Positions 13,759 through 16,012 of a stretch of 16,012 nt of DNA are shown here, piece by piece. Under the pieces are notes generated by a model. The model worked only from the letters and a program-made list of their open reading frames with translations. It did no database searches and was not told where the DNA came from. The translations under genes and the position numbers were made by a program. Every line of letters starts with the position of its first letter. Position 1 is the first letter of the stretch. The DNA is from Bacteroidota bacterium (lineage in GTDB: Bacteria; Bacteroidota; Bacteroidia; Chitinophagales; Chitinophagaceae), in contig JAFAGR010000003.1 in the NCBI GenBank assembly GCA_023422565.1, positions 1-16,012 on the forward strand. The letters run 5' to 3'.

Positions 13759-15669
13759 ATGTGTGGTATTGCGGGATTCATTGATTTTACAGGAAATTCC
13801 AACCAGCAAACACTGAAGGGAATTACCGGAGTGCTTGGCCATCGGGGCCCTGATGGAAGCGGGTACGAATTTTTCGGAGAGGATCAGGCGGCTGTAGGGC
13901 TCGGGCACAGACGGCTGTCAATAATCGATCTGAGCAGCTCTGCTTCGCAACCGATGACTTATAAAAACCTCCACATCGTTTACAACGGCGAGGTGTTTAA
14001 TTACGAGGAGATAAAAGATGAGCTCTTGCAAAAAGGGCATTCGTTTACAACCTCTTCCGATACGGAAGTTATCTTACACGCCTATGAAGAGTGGGGCCCT
14101 GAAATGGTGCACCGCTTTATCGGGATGTTCGCCCTGGTGATCTATGATTCCGAATCAAAAAAATTATTTTGCCTGCGTGACCGTGCAGGAATTAAACCCT
14201 TTTATTATTACTGGAAAAACGGGTTGTTTCTGTTCGCTTCCGAACTAAAAAGTTTCCATCAACATCCGGGTTTTAAAAAAGCCATAGCCAAAGAAGCTGT
14301 TCAGCAATTTATACAATACGGATACATTGTTGCTCCGCTCACCATATTTCAAAACACATTCAAACTTTCGCCCGGGCATTTCATGGAATGCTCGGTATTA
14401 AACGCTTCGATAAATACAACATGCTATTGGAATGTATACGACGCTTATAATAAACCGAAGCTTAACATCTCTTATGAAGAAGCAAAACATGAGGTAAAGC
14501 AACTCATGACATCAGCCTGTAATTATCGCATGGTGTCAGACGTGCCCGTAGGAATTTTTTTAAGTGGCGGATACGACAGTACTGCGGTTACGGCCTTAAT
14601 ACAAGGTTCACAGTCCAACCGGTTAAAAACTTTCTCCATCGGTTTTTATGAAGAAGAATTCAATGAAGCTCAGTATGCAAAGAAAGTTGCGGAACATCTC
14701 GGCACAGAGCATTATGAGCATTATTGCACTACTAAGGAAGCACAGGATATAATTCCGACGATACCATACTATTGCGACGAGCCTTTTGGAGATTCCTCAA
14801 TAATTCCTACAACGCTGGTCAGCAAATTGGCGAGGGAGCAGGTAACCGTAGCTTTAAGTGCGGATGCAGGTGATGAAGTTTTTGGCGGGTACAACAAGTA
14901 TCCCATGGCGTTGAACCTTCATGCAAAGTTGAATGCCATACCGGGTTCACTCAGGGGATTCACCGGATCCTTATTAGGCAACATCCCCGATTCAGTATTG
15001 GTGAAGTTTACAGGCACGCATGCACTGGCGATGAAAAAGGAAAGAATTTCCGAAAGCCTGAAAAGAAATAACCTTACCATTCTTGATGTGATGGATGAAT
15101 TTCTCTCTCAGTCCTATTCGCCGGTGCAACTTGAATCATTTCTGAATTTTCAACCTTTCACGGGATTGGAATTGTCGGCAATTGCAAACGGCCTCAGCCC
15201 TTCCCTCAGCAACCTGGAAAAGATGATGGCACTTGATTATAAAACCTATTTGCCTGATGACATTCTGGTAAAAGTTGATCGTGCGGGGATGTCCGTTTCA
15301 CTTGAAGGAAGGGAACCCTTGATCGACTCGCGCCTGATCGAATTTGTTGCGCAACTTCCGGCCGAATACAAATTGAAAAATGGAGTGAAGAAATTTATTC
15401 TAAAGGATATAGTACACTCCCTCGTGCCAAAGGAACTTATGGACAGGCCGAAGATGGGCTTTGGGGTGCCTGTGGCAGACTGGCTTCGCGGCGACCTTAA
15501 GGGATATGCCGATTCATTTATGACGGATTCCGATTTCAGCCACGGATTGTTTAAAAAAGAGGGCGTGAGGCACATCATTAAGGAATTCAAATCGGGCAAT
15601 CGCAACTATAATTCACTTTATTGGTTCTTATTAATGTTCCAGATGTGGCATAAACACTGGATGGAGTAA
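13759..15669 (+). CDS. asnB: Asparagine synthase (glutamine-hydrolysing), AsnB type
   Basis: The 636-residue two-domain amidotransferase starts with MCGIAGF, where Cys2 becomes the N-terminal nucleophile of the class II glutaminase. Glutamine-site elements are HRRLSIIDLS (50-59), YNGEVFN (75-81) and SDTEVI (100-105). The synthetase domain has the ATP-pyrophosphatase loop SGGYDS (269-274) and later SADAGDEVFGGYNKYP, KVDRAGMSVSLEGREPLID and RPKMGFGVPVADWL. Enzymes of this type in glycan clusters (for example WbpS) are thought to amidate a sugar carboxyl group, whereas housekeeping AsnB makes asparagine from aspartate. Context favours the glycan role, but sequence alone does not decide. The gene starts one base after the formyltransferase stop, with a good purine-rich site (AAGGAGAAGGG) upstream, the best Shine-Dalgarno in the window. 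Confidence 0.94.
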   Translation: MCGIAGFIDFTGNSNQQTLKGITGVLGHRGPDGSGYEFFGEDQAAVGLGHRRLSIIDLSSSASQPMTYKNLHIVYNGEVFNYEEIKDELLQKGHSFTTSSDTEVILHAYEEWGPEMVHRFIGMFALVIYDSESKKLFCLRDRAGIKPFYYYWKNGLFLFASELKSFHQHPGFKKAIAKEAVQQFIQYGYIVAPLTIFQNTFKLSPGHFMECSVLNASINTTCYWNVYDAYNKPKLNISYEEAKHEVKQLMTSACNYRMVSDVPVGIFLSGGYDSTAVTALIQGSQSNRLKTFSIGFYEEEFNEAQYAKKVAEHLGTEHYEHYCTTKEAQDIIPTIPYYCDEPFGDSSIIPTTLVSKLAREQVTVALSADAGDEVFGGYNKYPMALNLHAKLNAIPGSLRGFTGSLLGNIPDSVLVKFTGTHALAMKKERISESLKRNNLTILDVMDEFLSQSYSPVQLESFLNFQPFTGLELSAIANGLSPSLSNLEKMMALDYKTYLPDDILVKVDRAGMSVSLEGREPLIDSRLIEFVAQLPAEYKLKNGVKKFILKDIVHSLVPKELMDRPKMGFGVPVADWLRGDLKGYADSFMTDSDFSHGLFKKEGVRHIIKEFKSGNRNYNSLYWFLLMFQMWHKHWME

Positions 15670-15680
15670 CTTGCCCGCCG

Positions 15681-16012
15681 ATGAAGCACGTTTTATTTTT
15701 AAGTTATGATGGAATGACAGACCCGCTTGGGCAAAGCCAGGTGATCCCGTATTTAAAAGGGCTTACCGTAGCGGGCTATCGCTTCACCATATTAAGTTGC
15801 GATAAACCCTCTGCCTACGCCGAAGGGAAGGAGCAGGTATTTGCCACACTCCGCGGATTTCCCATCAACTGGGTAAGTATTCCGTACCATAAACACCCGC
15901 CGGTTTTTTCATCACTTTATGATGCCTACCGCATGCGAAAAAAAGCCGCGGAAATTCATCGGAAAGATCCTGTTCATCTCGTACATACGCGGCCCGGGAT
16001 CCCACCACTGGT
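15681..16012 (+). CDS. Glycosyltransferase, GT4-like (partial, 3' end outside window)
   Basis: An open frame of 110 codons runs from the ATG at 15681 to the window edge. It begins MKHVLFLSYDGMTDPLGQSQ and continues VIPYLKGLTVAGYRFTILSC, then reaches HLVHTRPGIPPL. This opening, with the DPLGQSQVIPYL loop and the H-x-R element, is the N-terminal (acceptor) domain of a GT-B, GT4-type glycosyltransferase; the donor-binding domain lies beyond the edge. It starts 11 bases after the AsnB stop, so it belongs to the same transcript, and the cluster evidently continues. The donor sugar cannot be inferred. Confidence 0.85.
   Translation, partial: MKHVLFLSYDGMTDPLGQSQVIPYLKGLTVAGYRFTILSCDKPSAYAEGKEQVFATLRGFPINWVSIPYHKHPPVFSSLYDAYRMRKKAAEIHRKDPVHLVHTRPGIPPL

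Noticed and set aside
15246..15605. 119-codon minus-strand open frame inside asnB
   Set aside because: It is antisense to conserved AsnB coding sequence, has a low-complexity Ser-rich product and no start signals.
1..16012. Defence system, CRISPR array, phage or insertion-sequence content
   Set aside because: No spaced repeats, transposase, integrase, recombinase, nuclease or reverse-transcriptase motifs were seen on either strand. All sizeable genes are explained by housekeeping or glycan functions.

Overview
The window looks like chromosomal DNA from a member of the Bacteroidota, most like the Chitinophagaceae/Sphingobacteriia side of the phylum. This rests on several signs: weak or absent Shine-Dalgarno sequences, TAnnTTTG-type promoter boxes lying almost on top of start codons, moderate G+C, and the character of the encoded proteins (lipocalin-like lipoprotein, YccA-type Bax inhibitor, PheS with a Cys-rich insert). 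No genus can be named from the sequence alone. I see no rRNA, tRNA, CRISPR array, insertion sequence or phage gene.

Left part (1-2713) is ordinary housekeeping DNA. On the minus strand, read right to left, lie pheS (phenylalanyl-tRNA synthetase alpha), a small lipocalin-like lipoprotein and the start of a second lipoprotein that runs off the left edge. Divergent from pheS is a seven-helix Bax inhibitor-1/YccA family membrane protein, closed by a clear intrinsic terminator at 2686-2713.

Right part (2833-16012) is one long plus-strand cluster for a surface polysaccharide or other lipid-linked glycan, with very tight gene spacing. Its order is: GT2 glycosyltransferase, WzxC-like flippase, GT4 glycosyltransferase, rmlB, rmlA, VioA-like sugar aminotransferase, a second Wzx-type flippase, FkbM methyltransferase, a second GT4 glycosyltransferase, VioF-like sugar formyltransferase, AsnB-type glutamine amidotransferase, and a third GT4-like glycosyltransferase cut by the right edge.

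The main biological reading is that four enzymes (RmlA, RmlB, VioA-like, VioF-like) form a complete route from glucose-1-phosphate to dTDP-4-formamido-4,6-dideoxyglucose (dTDP-Qui4NFo). The rhamnose branch enzymes RmlC and RmlD are absent from the window. The glycosyltransferases would build a repeat unit containing this sugar, the FkbM enzyme could O-methylate it, AsnB could amidate a carboxyl group, and the flippases would export the lipid-linked unit. No initiating phosphoglycosyltransferase, Wzy polymerase or chain-length regulator is seen, so the cluster probably continues to the right. The pathway is of known type. The less ordinary points are two different flippases in one cluster, two consecutive genes with non-ATG starts, and several unexplained inverted or direct repeats in the short gaps.
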